Numbered from the stretch's first letter, positions 25,381-34,757 are shown. The stretch is 64,000 nucleotides of DNA from Pseudomonas khavaziana (GCF_019145205.1 NZ_JAHSTT010000001.1:434001-498000); one strand, 5' to 3'. The notes: a model not told the origin generated them from the sequence alone. Made by a program: numbers and translations.

Positions 25381-25533
25381 ATGTTGATTATTACAAAGCT
25401 CAGCTATAAGGAAGGGGTGCGCACGCCTCAGGCCCTTGCTCATCGTGTTTTGCGATTCCTCGAGGAAACCACACCCATACCCGAAAATGTTCTGGCGGCC
25501 CGGGCGGAGGCGCGTGGCAAGGTCCTCACATGA
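25381..25533 (+). CDS. Small protein upstream of the endolysin
   Basis: 50 residues (MLIITKLSYKEGVRTPQALA then HRVLRFLEETTPIPENVLAA). GGAG lies about 10 bases before the ATG, and the stop overlaps the endolysin start by 4 bases (ATGA), strong support for a real, coupled gene. It has one amphipathic helix and no membrane segment. Function unknown; it could regulate endolysin translation or act as a small lysis accessory. Confidence 0.6.
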   Translation: MLIITKLSYKEGVRTPQALAHRVLRFLEETTPIPENVLAARAEARGKVLT

Positions 25534-26081
25534 CGCTCAATCAGCTCCAGCAAATGTTCCCGAATGCCCGCTCTCAAGCGGGCATTTTCATATCTGCTAT
25601 CAATTCGGCCATGCTGAATCGGGACATCAACACGCCCAAGCGCATCGCCGCGTTTCTCGCCCAGATCGGCCATGAGTCCGCCGAGCTGCGCTACGTCCGA
25701 GAACTAGGCAGCGATCAATACCTCAGCAAGTACGACACCGGTAACTTGGCCGCACGCTTGGGTAATACCCCCGAAGCAGATGGTGACGGTCAAAGGTACC
25801 GGGGCAGGGGGCTGATCCAGATCACGGGGCGTCGCAATTACCTCACGTGCAGTCAGGCACTGTTTGGTGATGATCGCTTGTTGAGGCAACCCCAATTATT
25901 GGAACAACCGCAATGGGCCTGTGAATCCGCCGCCTGGTTCTGGCAAAGCAACGGGCTCAACGAGCTGGCTGACAAAAACCAGTTCACCACCATCACCCGG
26001 CGTATCAATGGTGGACTCAACGGCCTGGAGGACCGTTTGCAGTTGTGGGCGCGGGCGAAGGCGGTGCTATGCGTTTCCTAG
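25530..26081 (+). CDS. Endolysin, glycoside hydrolase family 19
   Basis: 183 residues. It cleaves peptidoglycan to release the tail particles. The GH19 core is clear: IAAFLAQIGHESAELRYVRE carries the catalytic Glu, and YRGRGLIQITGRRNY is the substrate-cleft signature. There is no signal peptide, so export depends on the holin at 13989. It overlaps the small gene before it by 4 bases and the Rz gene after it by 13 bases. Confidence 0.92.
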   Translation: MTLNQLQQMFPNARSQAGIFISAINSAMLNRDINTPKRIAAFLAQIGHESAELRYVRELGSDQYLSKYDTGNLAARLGNTPEADGDGQRYRGRGLIQITGRRNYLTCSQALFGDDRLLRQPQLLEQPQWACESAAWFWQSNGLNELADKNQFTTITRRINGGLNGLEDRLQLWARAKAVLCVS

Positions 26082-26569
26082 GTGTGGTGCGATGGATCGG
26101 CATATGCCTGCTCATGGCGCTGGTGTGGCAGTTGCAGGCCTGGCGATATGGTGCGCAGCTGGAGCGTCAGGCCGCTGCCCATCTGCAAGTGTTGAACCAG
26201 CAAAACCAGGCGGCGCTGAGCCAGCAGAGGGCGGAACAGGAAAAGCGCCTGGCCCTTGAGCAACAGCTCAACGCCAGCGACCGACAATACACCCAGGAGT
26301 TGAGCGATGCCCAGCGTAACCAAGCTGCTCTGCGTGGCCGCCTGGCCACTGCTGATGTGCGGTTGTCAATCCTTCTCGACGCCGCCGATGCCGCCAGTGG
26401 CTGTGCAGTGCCTGCCACCCCCACCCCCGGCAGCCTGGTTCATGCAGCCTCGCGAGCCCGACTTGACCCGGCGCATGCTCAGCGAATTATCCGCATCACC
26501 GACGACGGCGACAGCGCCCTGATCGCCCTGCGTGCCTGCCAGGCGTATGTGCAGGCCGTCGCACGTTAG
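26069..26569 (+). CDS. Rz-type inner-membrane spanin
   Basis: 166 residues from the ATG at 26069 inside the endolysin end. An N-terminal anchor (WIGICLLMALVWQLQAW) is followed by a long Q/A/L-rich coiled coil (about 35-95: QNQAALSQQRAEQEKRLALE). The end is ITDDGDSALIALRACQAYV. With Rz1 it spans the periplasm and fuses inner and outer membranes at lysis. A short copy of its last codons remains at 10692-10766. Confidence 0.85.
   Translation: MRFLGVVRWIGICLLMALVWQLQAWRYGAQLERQAAAHLQVLNQQNQAALSQQRAEQEKRLALEQQLNASDRQYTQELSDAQRNQAALRGRLATADVRLSILLDAADAASGCAVPATPTPGSLVHAASRARLDPAHAQRIIRITDDGDSALIALRACQAYVQAVAR
26307..26522 (+). CDS. Rz1-type outer-membrane spanin lipoprotein, nested in Rz
   Basis: 71 codons in a different frame, fully inside Rz. 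The start has a lipoprotein signal (KLLCVAAWPLLMCGCQS), then a proline-rich periplasmic part (FSTPPMPPVAVQCLPPPPPA). A full-overlap Rz/Rz1 pair with a Pro-rich lipoprotein is the lambda arrangement. The mature protein has about 52 residues if processed at the second Cys of MCGC. Confidence 0.8.
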   Translation: MPSVTKLLCVAAWPLLMCGCQSFSTPPMPPVAVQCLPPPPPAAWFMQPREPDLTRRMLSELSASPTTATAP

Positions 26570-26651
26570 CCTCTTGATGCACTCTCTATCTTGCATGGTC
26601 GATAAGCTCCTGTAGGGTAGGCGAACCCCTCGCTCATTCCTGGAGAAGACC

Positions 26652-27152
26652 GTGAAGGAAATCACTCAACTGGCTGCCGACCTTGGTCGCCGTTTGCAAG
26701 TGCTCAATGCCCACGTCACCACAGCCGAGTCCTGCACCGGCGGCGGGATTGCCGAGGCGATTACGCGGATACCGGGCAGTTCGGCCTGGTTCGAGGCGGG
26801 CTATGTCACCTATTCCAACCGGCAGAAGACCCGGCAGTTGAATGTGCCGGAAAAACTTTTCTCCAAAGTAGGCGCCGTCAGCCAGGAAGTGGTGGAGGCA
26901 ATGGCCCGTGGTGCGCAGGAAAAAAGCCTGGCGCGATTTGCCGTCGCGGTCAGCGGTATCGCCGGCCCGGATGGCGGTTCGCCGGACAAGCCGGTCGGTA
27001 CTGTCTGGCTGGCCTTTGCGGTGGGCGACGAGATAACGGCCGAGCTTGCGCACTTCCCCGGTAGCCGCGACGACGTCCGTCGGCAAACGGTAAAAGCCGC
27101 GCTGGAGGGCCTGTTGCGACGAGCTGCAGCAGAAATAGAAAAACAGGGGTAG
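26652..27152 (+). CDS. cinA: CinA-family nicotinamide-nucleotide amidase
   Basis: 166 residues, the single-domain PncC/YgaD type that deamidates nicotinamide mononucleotide and so recycles NAD. Signature: [21 protein letters not shown], then [20 protein letters not shown]. The start is the GTG at 26652 behind TGGAGAAG. It marks the right border of the tailocin insertion; cinA-recA-recX is the ancestral order next to mutS. Confidence 0.95.
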   Translation: MKEITQLAADLGRRLQVLNAHVTTAESCTGGGIAEAITRIPGSSAWFEAGYVTYSNRQKTRQLNVPEKLFSKVGAVSQEVVEAMARGAQEKSLARFAVAVSGIAGPDGGSPDKPVGTVWLAFAVGDEITAELAHFPGSRDDVRRQTVKAALEGLLRRAAAEIEKQG

Positions 27153-27179
27153 GCGATCCCGGATCTTTGTGGAACAATA

Positions 27180-27195
27180 CTGTCTACTTATACAG
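27180..27195 (+). promoter_or_regulatory. LexA (SOS) box of recA
   Basis: CTGTCTACTTATACAG matches CTG-N10-CAG closely and lies 41 bases before the recA ATG, the expected place for LexA control of recA. Confidence 0.88.
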
Positions 27196-27235
27196 GTGTT
27201 GGCCGTCAGGCCTTATTGATTACGTGAGGACTTTA

Positions 27236-28294
27236 ATGGACGACAACAAGAAGAAAGCCTTGGCTGCGGCCCTGGGTCAGATCGAACGTCAATTCGGCAA
27301 GGGTGCCGTAATGCGTATGGGCGATCACGACCGTCAGGCGATCCCGGCTATTTCCACTGGCTCTCTGGGTCTGGACATCGCGCTCGGCATTGGCGGTCTG
27401 CCAAAAGGCCGTATCGTTGAGATCTACGGTCCTGAATCTTCCGGTAAAACCACCCTGACCCTGTCGGTGATCGCCCAGGCGCAAAAGATGGGCGCCACCT
27501 GCGCATTCGTCGACGCCGAGCACGCCCTGGACCCTGAGTACGCCGGCAAGCTGGGCGTCAACGTCGACGACCTGCTGGTTTCCCAGCCGGACACCGGCGA
27601 GCAAGCCCTGGAAATCACCGACATGCTGGTGCGCTCCAACGCCATCGACGTGATCGTGGTCGACTCCGTGGCTGCCCTGGTACCCAAGGCTGAAATCGAA
27701 GGCGAAATGGGCGACATGCACGTGGGCCTGCAAGCCCGTCTGATGTCCCAGGCGCTGCGTAAAATCACCGGTAACATCAAGAACGCCAACTGCCTGGTGA
27801 TTTTCATCAACCAGATCCGTATGAAGATCGGCGTGATGTTCGGCAGCCCGGAAACCACCACCGGTGGTAACGCGCTGAAGTTCTACGCGTCGGTCCGTCT
27901 GGATATCCGTCGTACTGGCGCGGTGAAGGAAGGTGATGAGGTTGTCGGTAGCGAAACCCGCGTCAAGGTTGTGAAGAACAAGGTGGCTCCGCCATTCCGT
28001 CAGGCCGAGTTCCAGATTCTCTACGGTAAGGGTATCTACCTGAACGGCGAGATGATCGACTTGGGCGTACTGCACGGTTTCGTCGAGAAATCCGGTGCCT
28101 GGTATGCCTACAACGGCAGCAAGATCGGTCAGGGCAAGGCCAACTCGGCCAAGTTCCTGGCAGACAACCCGGATATCGCCGCCACGCTTGAGAAGCAGAT
28201 TCGCGATAAGCTGCTGACCCCAGCGCCGGACGTGAAAGCTGCCGCCAACCGCGAGCCGGTTGACGAAATGGAAGAAGCCGACACTGACATCTGA
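27236..28294 (+). CDS. recA: Recombinase RecA
   Basis: 352 residues from [20 protein letters not shown]. Strand exchange in recombination, and co-protease for LexA-like repressors. Walker A is GPESSGKTT; the DNA-binding loop region contains [20 protein letters not shown]. The C-terminus is acidic ([13 protein letters not shown]). GAGGAC precedes the ATG. recX follows by 8 bases in the same transcript. RecA also supplies the signal that should cleave the tailocin repressor at 12662. Confidence 0.99.
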   Translation: MDDNKKKALAAALGQIERQFGKGAVMRMGDHDRQAIPAISTGSLGLDIALGIGGLPKGRIVEIYGPESSGKTTLTLSVIAQAQKMGATCAFVDAEHALDPEYAGKLGVNVDDLLVSQPDTGEQALEITDMLVRSNAIDVIVVDSVAALVPKAEIEGEMGDMHVGLQARLMSQALRKITGNIKNANCLVIFINQIRMKIGVMFGSPETTTGGNALKFYASVRLDIRRTGAVKEGDEVVGSETRVKVVKNKVAPPFRQAEFQILYGKGIYLNGEMIDLGVLHGFVEKSGAWYAYNGSKIGQGKANSAKFLADNPDIAATLEKQIRDKLLTPAPDVKAAANREPVDEMEEADTDI

Positions 28295-28302
28295 AGCAAA
28301 CG

Positions 28303-28770
28303 ATGACTGTGGTACTGGATACACTCGTCGCCGTTCGGCGCACTGCGATGGACCTGCTCGCTCGCCGCGAGCATGGTCGAGTCGAGCTGACGCGTAAATT
28401 GCGTCAGCGCGGCGCAGAACCTGAGATGATCGAAACAGCCCTTGACCGTCTGACGGAAGAGGGACTGTTGTCGGAAGCCCGTTACCTTGAAAGTTTTGTG
28501 TCCTATCGAGCGCGCTCCGGTTACGGCCCTGCGCGGATTCGCGAAGAACTGAGCCAGCGTGGCCTGCAACGTGCCGATATCGACCTCGCGCTACGTGAAT
28601 GCGGTATCAGTTGGCAGTCGCAGCTGGAAGACACTTGGCGACGCAAGTTTGCAGGCCATCTTCCGATTGATGCCAGGGAGCGTGCGAAGCAAGGTCGCTT
28701 CCTGAGTTATCGCGGGTTTTCCATGGACATGATCAGTCGTTTGTTAAGCGGTCGGGATATGGACGACTGA
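28303..28770 (+). CDS. recX: RecA regulator RecX
   Basis: 155 residues made of the three-helix repeats typical of Rec[21 protein letters not shown], then [20 protein letters not shown] and [20 protein letters not shown]. It caps RecA filaments and limits recombinase activity. It is co-transcribed with recA and followed by a strong bidirectional terminator. Confidence 0.93.
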   Translation: MTVVLDTLVAVRRTAMDLLARREHGRVELTRKLRQRGAEPEMIETALDRLTEEGLLSEARYLESFVSYRARSGYGPARIREELSQRGLQRADIDLALRECGISWQSQLEDTWRRKFAGHLPIDARERAKQGRFLSYRGFSMDMISRLLSGRDMDD

Positions 28771-28778
28771 ACGCTACA

Positions 28779-28816
28779 AAAAAAGGCCCACTATGAAAAT
28801 AGTGGGCCTTTTTTTT
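28779..28816. terminator. Bidirectional terminator between recX and the LOG gene
   Basis: GGCCCACTAT (28785-28794), loop GAAA, ATAGTGGGCC (28799-28808), flanked by A-run and T-run. It serves both converging genes. Confidence 0.92.
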
Positions 28817-28830
28817 CGCCTGCGAAAAAG

Positions 28831-29943
28831 TCACGCGGGTTCTGGCGTTACCCGTTGCTGCGTCTTGCCCTGAGCCTGCGCCCAGTTTTCCGGGAGGTTG
28901 ATGTAATCCACCAACTCTCGCAACCGCCCCTGATCGCGGCCATTGAAGTTGAACACCAAGCGGGTCAAATGACTGAATCGCGGTTCGTCGTGGTCTTCAC
29001 CCGTATAGGCGAGTTGCTGGAACTCACCACTGAGCCGCAGACTGGCAAATTCTTCCTGCAAATGGGCCAAGGCATGGTCGCTGAGGGGATGGTGCATGCG
29101 CACCACAAACTCACGCTTCAACCAACGGGTAGAGTGGAAGTTGGCGTAAAACTGGTTGATTTCGTCCACCGCTTCCTCGGCGCTGTAGACCAGGCGGATC
29201 AGCTTGAGGTCGGTGGGCAGGATATAGCGATTGGCCTCCAACTGGCTGCGGATAAAGTCCAGGGCGCCTTGCCAGAAACCACCACCCGGTGCATCCAGCA
29301 GTACCACCGGCACCAGCGGGCTCTTACCGGTCTGAATCAAGGTCAACACTTCAAGTGCCTCATCCAGGGTGCCGAAACCACCCGGGCACAGCACCAGCGC
29401 GTCGGCTTCCTTGACGAAGAACAGCTTGCGGGTAAAGAAGAAGTGGAAGGACAGCAGGTTTTCGGTGCCGTCAATGGTCGGATTGGCGTGCTGTTCAAAC
29501 GGCAGGGTGATGTTGAATCCCAGGCTGTGCTCCAGGCCCGCGCCCTCGTGGGCTGCGGCCATGATACCGCCGCCGCCACCGGTGATGACCATCAGGTCGG
29601 AACGCGCCAACGCAGCGCCCACTTCTCGGGCTAACGCATACAATGGGCTTTCCACAGGTGTGCGTGCTGAGCCGAATACTGTCACCTTGCGCCGCCCCTT
29701 GAACTGTTCGAGTACACGAAAGGCGTGGTCCAGTTCGCGGATGGCGCGCAGGGTGATCTTGGCATTCCAGCGGTCGCGGTCGTCCTGGGCCATGCGCAGG
29801 ACGGTAAGGATCATGTCGCGATAAAGGGGAATATTCGGACTGTTAGGGGCCATCAACTGGATTTGCGCGTCGACCTGCTGCGTGAGGTCGGTCCCGTTTT
29901 CTTCAAAATGACGAAGCAACTGCTCATTCGATTCATAAGGCAT
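28831..29943 (-). CDS. LOG-family nucleotide monophosphate nucleosidase-like protein
   Basis: 370 residues. The LOG core contains VFGSARTPVESPLYALAREV, the phosphate-binding VITGGGGGIMAAAHEGAG and the active-site motif LCPGGFGTLDEALEVLTLIQ. LOG proteins split nucleoside 5'-monophosphates into base and ribose phosphate (plant LOG makes cytokinins; bacterial PpnN is stress-related). N- and C-terminal extensions (about 1-80 and 280-370) make it longer than plant LOG. The substrate cannot be read from sequence. AAGGAGA lies 8 bases before the ATG. Confidence 0.85.
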   Translation of the reverse strand: MPYESNEQLLRHFEENGTDLTQQVDAQIQLMAPNSPNIPLYRDMILTVLRMAQDDRDRWNAKITLRAIRELDHAFRVLEQFKGRRKVTVFGSARTPVESPLYALAREVGAALARSDLMVITGGGGGIMAAAHEGAGLEHSLGFNITLPFEQHANPTIDGTENLLSFHFFFTRKLFFVKEADALVLCPGGFGTLDEALEVLTLIQTGKSPLVPVVLLDAPGGGFWQGALDFIRSQLEANRYILPTDLKLIRLVYSAEEAVDEINQFYANFHSTRWLKREFVVRMHHPLSDHALAHLQEEFASLRLSGEFQQLAYTGEDHDEPRFSHLTRLVFNFNGRDQGRLRELVDYINLPENWAQAQGKTQQRVTPEPA

Positions 29944-30234
29944 TCAACTTCTCCTTCTTTGCAGGGCCTGGGTAGTCGACGAGAGCGTCGTCGGGCCACG
30001 ACACTGCATGTGTCGCGGCATGCCGCAGGAGGGCAGGCCTTTTTTGCCCTGAAAGTACTACAGAACAGCATTGAAACTGCTGTGGATGGGCGTATGGGAT
30101 GGCATGATCATGGGCCGAAAAACCCTTGTCTGGCAACCGCTTATTGGTCACCCTCAAGAAGTTCGGTAGTTGGCAGGAAACGCAGTGAGAAAGTACGCGC
30201 TGCTGGACAGCAGCGCGTGAGGGGTCAGCAATGG

Positions 30235-30669
30235 TTACTTTTTCTTCTTTGTCGGAGCCGGGCAATCGGCTTCTACGAACTTGACCGACGCCACGGGCCG
30301 GTTGGTCTTGTTCTCGGTGATTTCGTAGCGCATCACCGCACCCTTGGCCATCAACTCGCGATAGCCTGGGTTGGTGCACACACTGCGGCCCAGCTGGAAG
30401 TACACAGCCTTGGGGTTGGCGCGCATCTGTTCGGCGCGATCAGGTAGCACGCTGAGGTGATCAATCAGTTGCATGCCTTCGACGGTGTAGGCCACTTCCA
30501 GGGTTTTTTCATCGATTTCCCGGGGCAGGTCCTTGTTGCTTTCGGCTGCGACGCTTTGCAGCTTCCTGTTCATCTGAGCCTCCAGCAGCGAGGCCGCATG
30601 GGCGCCCATGGGCAAGGCCAACGCAAGGGCGACGGATGGGGCAACAAGGCGCAGCATGGAACGCAGCAT
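30235..30669 (-). CDS. Periplasmic protein of the PA3611 (quorum-sensing-regulated virulence factor) family
   Basis: 144 residues with a signal peptide cleaved after LPMGAHA. The mature part has two cysteines (RSVCTNPGY and EADCPAP), probably a disulfide, and ends in a lysine run. Sequence and position near recA/erdR correspond to P. aeruginosa PA3611, structurally known and labelled a quorum-sensing-regulated factor. The activity is not established. AGGAGA precedes the start. The 291 bases between it and the LOG gene contain nothing recognisable. Confidence 0.75.
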   Translation of the reverse strand: MLRSMLRLVAPSVALALALPMGAHAASLLEAQMNRKLQSVAAESNKDLPREIDEKTLEVAYTVEGMQLIDHLSVLPDRAEQMRANPKAVYFQLGRSVCTNPGYRELMAKGAVMRYEITENKTNRPVASVKFVEADCPAPTKKKK

Positions 30670-30848
30670 TAAACTCTCCTGATTCGGTTACTGGTGCATA
30701 GACCAGCCACTGCGCTGTGCGTTCAGTGGCGCGCAATTATAGGTGAGCCCTTGCCACTACAGCCAGGCGTATCGCTGGTAAACTGCGGGTACTTCTGTTT
30801 TTCACGAGTTTGTTCCGTGTCGATCTCCTTTTCTTCGCCGCGTGTCCG

Positions 30849-31568
30849 ATGAGCCACGCCGTTTCCCGTTTGCGCACCCAGCGCCTGGCGCGTGCCGTCA
30901 GGCCATTTCTCAATCGGGGTTCCCGCGCTGAGCGCTGCCCCGGCTGTCGGGTGATTCCCGAGTATTGCTTGTGCGCCTGGCGACCCAAAGTCGTGGCCGA
31001 GTCGGCAATGTGCTTGCTGATGCACGATGTTGAACCGATGAAGCCCAGCAACACGGGCTGGCTGATTGCCGATGTAATCGAAGACACCACCGCGTTTGCC
31101 TGGTCACGCACCGAGGTTGATCCCGGTTTGCTCAGGTTGCTGGTCGACCCGCAGTGGCAGCCATACATTGTATTCCCCGGTGAATTCGTGGCGCCCGAGC
31201 GGGTAGTCAGTGAAGTGCGCGTGGAGGAGGGCAAGCGCCCGCTGTTTATCCTGCTGGACGGCACTTGGAGCGAAGCGCGCAAGATGTTTCGCAAAAGTCC
31301 TTACCTTGAGCATTTGCCGGTCCTGAGCCTGGCCCCTGAGCAGTTATCGCGCTATAAGCTGCGGCGCTCCAAGCGTGATGACCATTTCTGTACTGCCGAG
31401 GTGGCAGCGCTGTGCCTGGAGCTGGCCGAAGATGTAGCTGCAAGCGAAGTGCTGGACGCCTACCTCGATGTATTCAGCACCCATTACCTGGCAGCCAAGT
31501 TCCAAATGCCCTTGGACCCGATGGACGCTGTCCATACGCGCCTTGCACCCTATATACCGCCAGTCTAG
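30849..31568 (+). CDS. DTW-domain tRNA-uridine aminocarboxypropyltransferase
   Basis: 239 residues from the ATG at 30849 (MSHAVSRLRTQRLARAV). The DTW motif is in FILLDGTWSEARKMF. A zinc-like cluster near the start (RCPGCRVIPEYCLCAW) is typical. The family (TapT/YfiP, DTWD) transfers the acp group from SAM to tRNA uridine. No clear ribosome site is seen, so the start is moderately certain. The 252 bases after it to erdR hold no gene. Confidence 0.82.
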   Translation: MSHAVSRLRTQRLARAVRPFLNRGSRAERCPGCRVIPEYCLCAWRPKVVAESAMCLLMHDVEPMKPSNTGWLIADVIEDTTAFAWSRTEVDPGLLRLLVDPQWQPYIVFPGEFVAPERVVSEVRVEEGKRPLFILLDGTWSEARKMFRKSPYLEHLPVLSLAPEQLSRYKLRRSKRDDHFCTAEVAALCLELAEDVAASEVLDAYLDVFSTHYLAAKFQMPLDPMDAVHTRLAPYIPPV

Positions 31569-31820
31569 CCAGACGACGTTTGCATGATGGCACCCTGAAC
31601 CCGCCACCCGCTAGAATGCCCACGGGCGTAGTGCTTGACCCTCCAGGCTGCGCTGGGCATGCTGGGCGCCGATTGGGGCGCAACCGTGAATGCTCGACGT
31701 CGTTTCATGTACTTTTGGCGTTGGGCGAGCCCTGTGGCGATGGCTGCCTGGCCGTCGCCTCGTGTATTGGTGAACCCTGAACCCATCAGGGCTCCCATAA
31801 AAAACAGGATCATTTAACCA

Positions 31821-32471
31821 ATGGCCACATACGAAATCCTGATAGCCGATGACCACCCGCTGTTTCGTAGCGCACTGCATCAGGCGGTAACCCTGGGCCT
31901 TGGTCCTGATGTACGCCTGGTCGAAGTGGCCAGCATTGCCGAACTGGAAGCCCGCCTCACCGAAAAATCCGATTGGGATCTGGTCTTGCTCGACCTGAAT
32001 ATGCCGGGCGCCTACGGTTTCTCGGGGCTGGTGCTGTTACGCGGGCAATACCCGCAGATCCCCGTGGTGATGGTCTCTGCCCAGGAAGAAGCCGACGTGG
32101 TGGTACGCTCCAAGGAGTTTGGTGCCAGTGGTTTCATTCCTAAGTCCAGCGCAATGGAAGATATCCAGAAAGCCGTGCGCGCGGTGTTGGATGGCGATGT
32201 GTCGTGGCCACCCCAGGCGTTTGAAGAAATCAATGTGTCCGAAGAAGCCAAAGCCGCCCGTGATGGCCTGGCCAGCTTGACTCCCCAGCAGTTTCGCGTG
32301 TTGACCATGGTCTGCGAAGGGCTGCTGAACAAGCAGATCGCCTACGAGCTGAGCGTGTCCGAAGCGACCATCAAGGCACACGTGACAGCGATCTTCCGCA
32401 AGCTGGGGGTGCGTACTCGAACCCAGGCGGCACTGCTGTTGCAACAACTTGAGTCAATTTCGCAGCATTAA
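31821..32471 (+). CDS. erdR: Response regulator ErdR, LuxR family
   Basis: 216 residues. The receiver (about 1-125) has ILIADDHPLFRSA and the phosphoacceptor in DWDLVLLDLNMPG. The HTH domain is SLTPQQFRVLTMVCEGLLNK then QIAYELSVSEATIKAHVTAI. It sits directly before dgkA as PA3604 does in P. aeruginosa, where ErdR governs ethanol oxidation and acetate activation genes. No kinase gene is adjacent. Naming rests on synteny and overall sequence. Confidence 0.82.
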   Translation: MATYEILIADDHPLFRSALHQAVTLGLGPDVRLVEVASIAELEARLTEKSDWDLVLLDLNMPGAYGFSGLVLLRGQYPQIPVVMVSAQEEADVVVRSKEFGASGFIPKSSAMEDIQKAVRAVLDGDVSWPPQAFEEINVSEEAKAARDGLASLTPQQFRVLTMVCEGLLNKQIAYELSVSEATIKAHVTAIFRKLGVRTRTQAALLLQQLESISQH

Positions 32472-32546
32472 GTTACAACCACTTCACGCTTTTTTGACTT
32501 TGCGTGATCTAGCTTCCCCACTTCTTTGGTTCAGTTGCCTACATCT

Positions 32547-32909
32547 ATGTCGCCTTTCAAGGGTCAAACCGGTATCAAACGTATCTTCAATGCAGGGGGC
32601 TATTCCCTCGATGGCCTGCGCGCGGCCTTCACTGGCGAGGCGGCATTCCGTCAGTTGGTGTTACTGAATGTCATCCTGATCCCAGTGAGCTTTTTCCTGC
32701 AGGTCAGCCGGGTTGAGCGGGCACTGTTGATTGCGGTGTGCCTGCTGGCACTGATCGTCGAATTGCTCAATTCAGCGGTGGAAGCGGCCATCGATCGCAT
32801 TTCCCTGGACCGTCACCCCTTGTCTAAAAACGCCAAGGACATGGGCAGCGCCGCGCAATTCGTGGCACTGACCATGATCACCCTGGTGTGGGCGGTGATC
32901 CTAGTCTGA
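32547..32909 (+). CDS. dgkA: Diacylglycerol kinase
   Basis: 120 residues from the ATG at 32547. A three-helix inner-membrane enzyme that phosphorylates diacylglycerol from periplasmic glucan synthesis. Signature ELLNSAVEAAIDRISLDRHP carries the catalytic Glu. Helices: LLNVILIPVSFFLQV, ALLIAVCLLALIVELL, FVALTMITLVWAVILV. The opgD gene at 43539 belongs to the same glucan pathway, though not to the same operon. Confidence 0.95.
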   Translation: MSPFKGQTGIKRIFNAGGYSLDGLRAAFTGEAAFRQLVLLNVILIPVSFFLQVSRVERALLIAVCLLALIVELLNSAVEAAIDRISLDRHPLSKNAKDMGSAAQFVALTMITLVWAVILV

Positions 32910-32912
32910 GCA

Positions 32913-33839
32913 TCAAGCGATGCTCGGCAGTACGATCTCGTCGCTGCGCTGCACCCCCGCGGTGAAGGCGCGGCACAGCTCCAGAAACTCGCGCATGGCC
33001 GAGGTCTGGTACTTCTGCTTATGCCAGATGAAGTAGAACTGCCGGGCCAGGTCCAGGTCCGGGGTTTCCACCGGCACCAGACTGCCACGGCGGAAGGCAT
33101 CGCGTAGCGCCAGCCGCGAAATGCAACCAATACCCAAACCCGACTCCACTGCTCGCTTGATCGCCTCGGTGTGTTCCAGCTCCAGGCGGATATTCAACGC
33201 GCTGCGGTGATGACGCATGGCCTGGTCGAAGGTCAGGCGCGTGCCCGAGCCTTGTTCCCGCAGGATCCAGGCTTCGTGGGTCAACTCGTCCATGCTCGCC
33301 ACGCCACGTTTGGCCAGGTGATGCTGCGGCGCACAAAACACCACCAGTTCGTCCTCCACCCAGGTTTGCACCTCGATATCCGGGTGGCTGCAGTCGCCTT
33401 CGATTAGACCCAGATCAATTTCGTAGTGCGCAACCTGATGCACGATATGCGCAGTGTTCTGCACGTGCAGCTTCACTTGGCTTTCGGGATGCTGCTGCAT
33501 AAAACTACCGATCAACAATGTTGCCAGGTAGTTGCCGATGGTCAGGGTCGCCCCGACTGCCAGGGAACCGAAGCCGGACTTACCGTTGAGAAGGTCCTCG
33601 ATCTCCTTGGCCTGGTCCAGCAGCGCCACAGCCTGGGGCAATAGCTGATGGCCGAGGGCGTTAAGGCTCAGGCGTTTGCCGGCGCGGTCGAATAATTGGC
33701 AGCTGGATTGGCGCTCCAGCTCGGTAATCGAGGTGCTGGCGGCGGATTGAGATAAGGCCAGAAGGCCAGCAGCGCGGGAGACGCTTTCTTGCTGGGCGAC
33801 GGCGACGAAGACTTGCAGTTGACGGAGAGTAAATCGCAT
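32913..33839 (-). CDS. finR: LysR-family regulator FinR
   Basis: 308 residues from MRFTLRQLQVFVAVAQQESV, with the HTH in SRAAGLLALSQSAASTSITE. The effector domain runs from about 90 to 295. It is divergent from fpr, the position of finR in Pseudomonas, where FinR activates fpr under oxidative stress and sulfur or iron limitation. The 125-base shared region should hold its binding site. The stop is 4 bases from the converging dgkA stop. Confidence 0.88.
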   Translation of the reverse strand: MRFTLRQLQVFVAVAQQESVSRAAGLLALSQSAASTSITELERQSSCQLFDRAGKRLSLNALGHQLLPQAVALLDQAKEIEDLLNGKSGFGSLAVGATLTIGNYLATLLIGSFMQQHPESQVKLHVQNTAHIVHQVAHYEIDLGLIEGDCSHPDIEVQTWVEDELVVFCAPQHHLAKRGVASMDELTHEAWILREQGSGTRLTFDQAMRHHRSALNIRLELEHTEAIKRAVESGLGIGCISRLALRDAFRRGSLVPVETPDLDLARQFYFIWHKQKYQTSAMREFLELCRAFTAGVQRSDEIVLPSIA

Positions 33840-33964
33840 ATCGATATAACCGATAACCCTTATCTTAATAATCCAGTTAACAGATATTGTCGCCGCCATT
33901 AGAATGCTGTGCAATTGCGCATCTGTATCTTTTGCGCAGACCCATTTCCAGGAGTCCCCCGTAC

Positions 33965-34744
33965 ATGAGCAACATGAACCACGAGCGTGTCCTCAGTGTT
34001 CATCACTGGAACGACACTCTGTTCAGCTTCAAGTGCACCCGCGATCCGGGCTTGCGCTTCGAGAACGGTCAGTTCGTGATGATCGGCCTGCAACAGCCCA
34101 ACGGCCGCCCGCTCATGCGTGCTTACTCGATTGCCAGCCCTAACTGGGAGGAGCATCTGGAGTTCTTCAGCATCAAGGTGCCCGATGGCCCGCTGACTTC
34201 CCAATTGCAGCACTTGAAGGAAGGCGACGAGATCATCATCAGCAAAAAACCGACAGGCACCCTGGTGCTTGACGATTTGAAGCCAGGCAAGCACCTGTAC
34301 CTGCTCAGCACCGGTACTGGCCTCGCGCCCTTCATGAGCGTGATCCAGGATCCGGAAACCTACGAGCGTTTCGAAAAAGTGATCCTGTGCCATGGCGTGC
34401 GTTACGTCAACGAAGTCGCCTACCGCGAATTCATCACCGAGCATCTGCCGCAGAACGAATTCTTCGGCGAGGCCCTGCGTGAAAAGTTGATCTACTACCC
34501 GACCGTGACCCGCGAGCCGTTCGAAAACGAAGGCCGCCTGACCGACCTGATGCGCAGCGGCAAGCTGTTCAGCGACATCGGCCTGCCGCCGATCAATCCC
34601 GAGGACGACCGCGCCATGCTGTGCGGCAGCCCAAGCATGTTGGACGAGACCAGCGAAGTGTTGAACAGCTTCGGCCTGAAAGTTTCGCCACGGATGCGAG
34701 AGCCGGGCGATTACTTGATCGAGCGTGCGTTCGTCGAGAAGTGA
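33965..34744 (+). CDS. fpr: Ferredoxin-NADP+ reductase
   Basis: 259 residues. It moves electrons between NADPH and ferredoxin or flavodoxin. FAD-binding RAYSIASPNWEEHLEFFSIK, NADP-binding LLSTGTGLAPFMSVIQDPET, and the bacterial subclass I end (GDYLIERAFVEK). CAGGAG precedes the ATG. FdxA encoded at 6468 is a plausible partner. A REP pair follows the stop. Confidence 0.95.
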   Translation: MSNMNHERVLSVHHWNDTLFSFKCTRDPGLRFENGQFVMIGLQQPNGRPLMRAYSIASPNWEEHLEFFSIKVPDGPLTSQLQHLKEGDEIIISKKPTGTLVLDDLKPGKHLYLLSTGTGLAPFMSVIQDPETYERFEKVILCHGVRYVNEVAYREFITEHLPQNEFFGEALREKLIYYPTVTREPFENEGRLTDLMRSGKLFSDIGLPPINPEDDRAMLCGSPSMLDETSEVLNSFGLKVSPRMREPGDYLIERAFVEK

Positions 34745-34757
34745 CTTCGGGTCACTG

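Noticed and set aside
13989..26569. A complete prophage
   Set aside because: No capsid, portal, terminase, integrase or replication genes; only tail and lysis genes are present.
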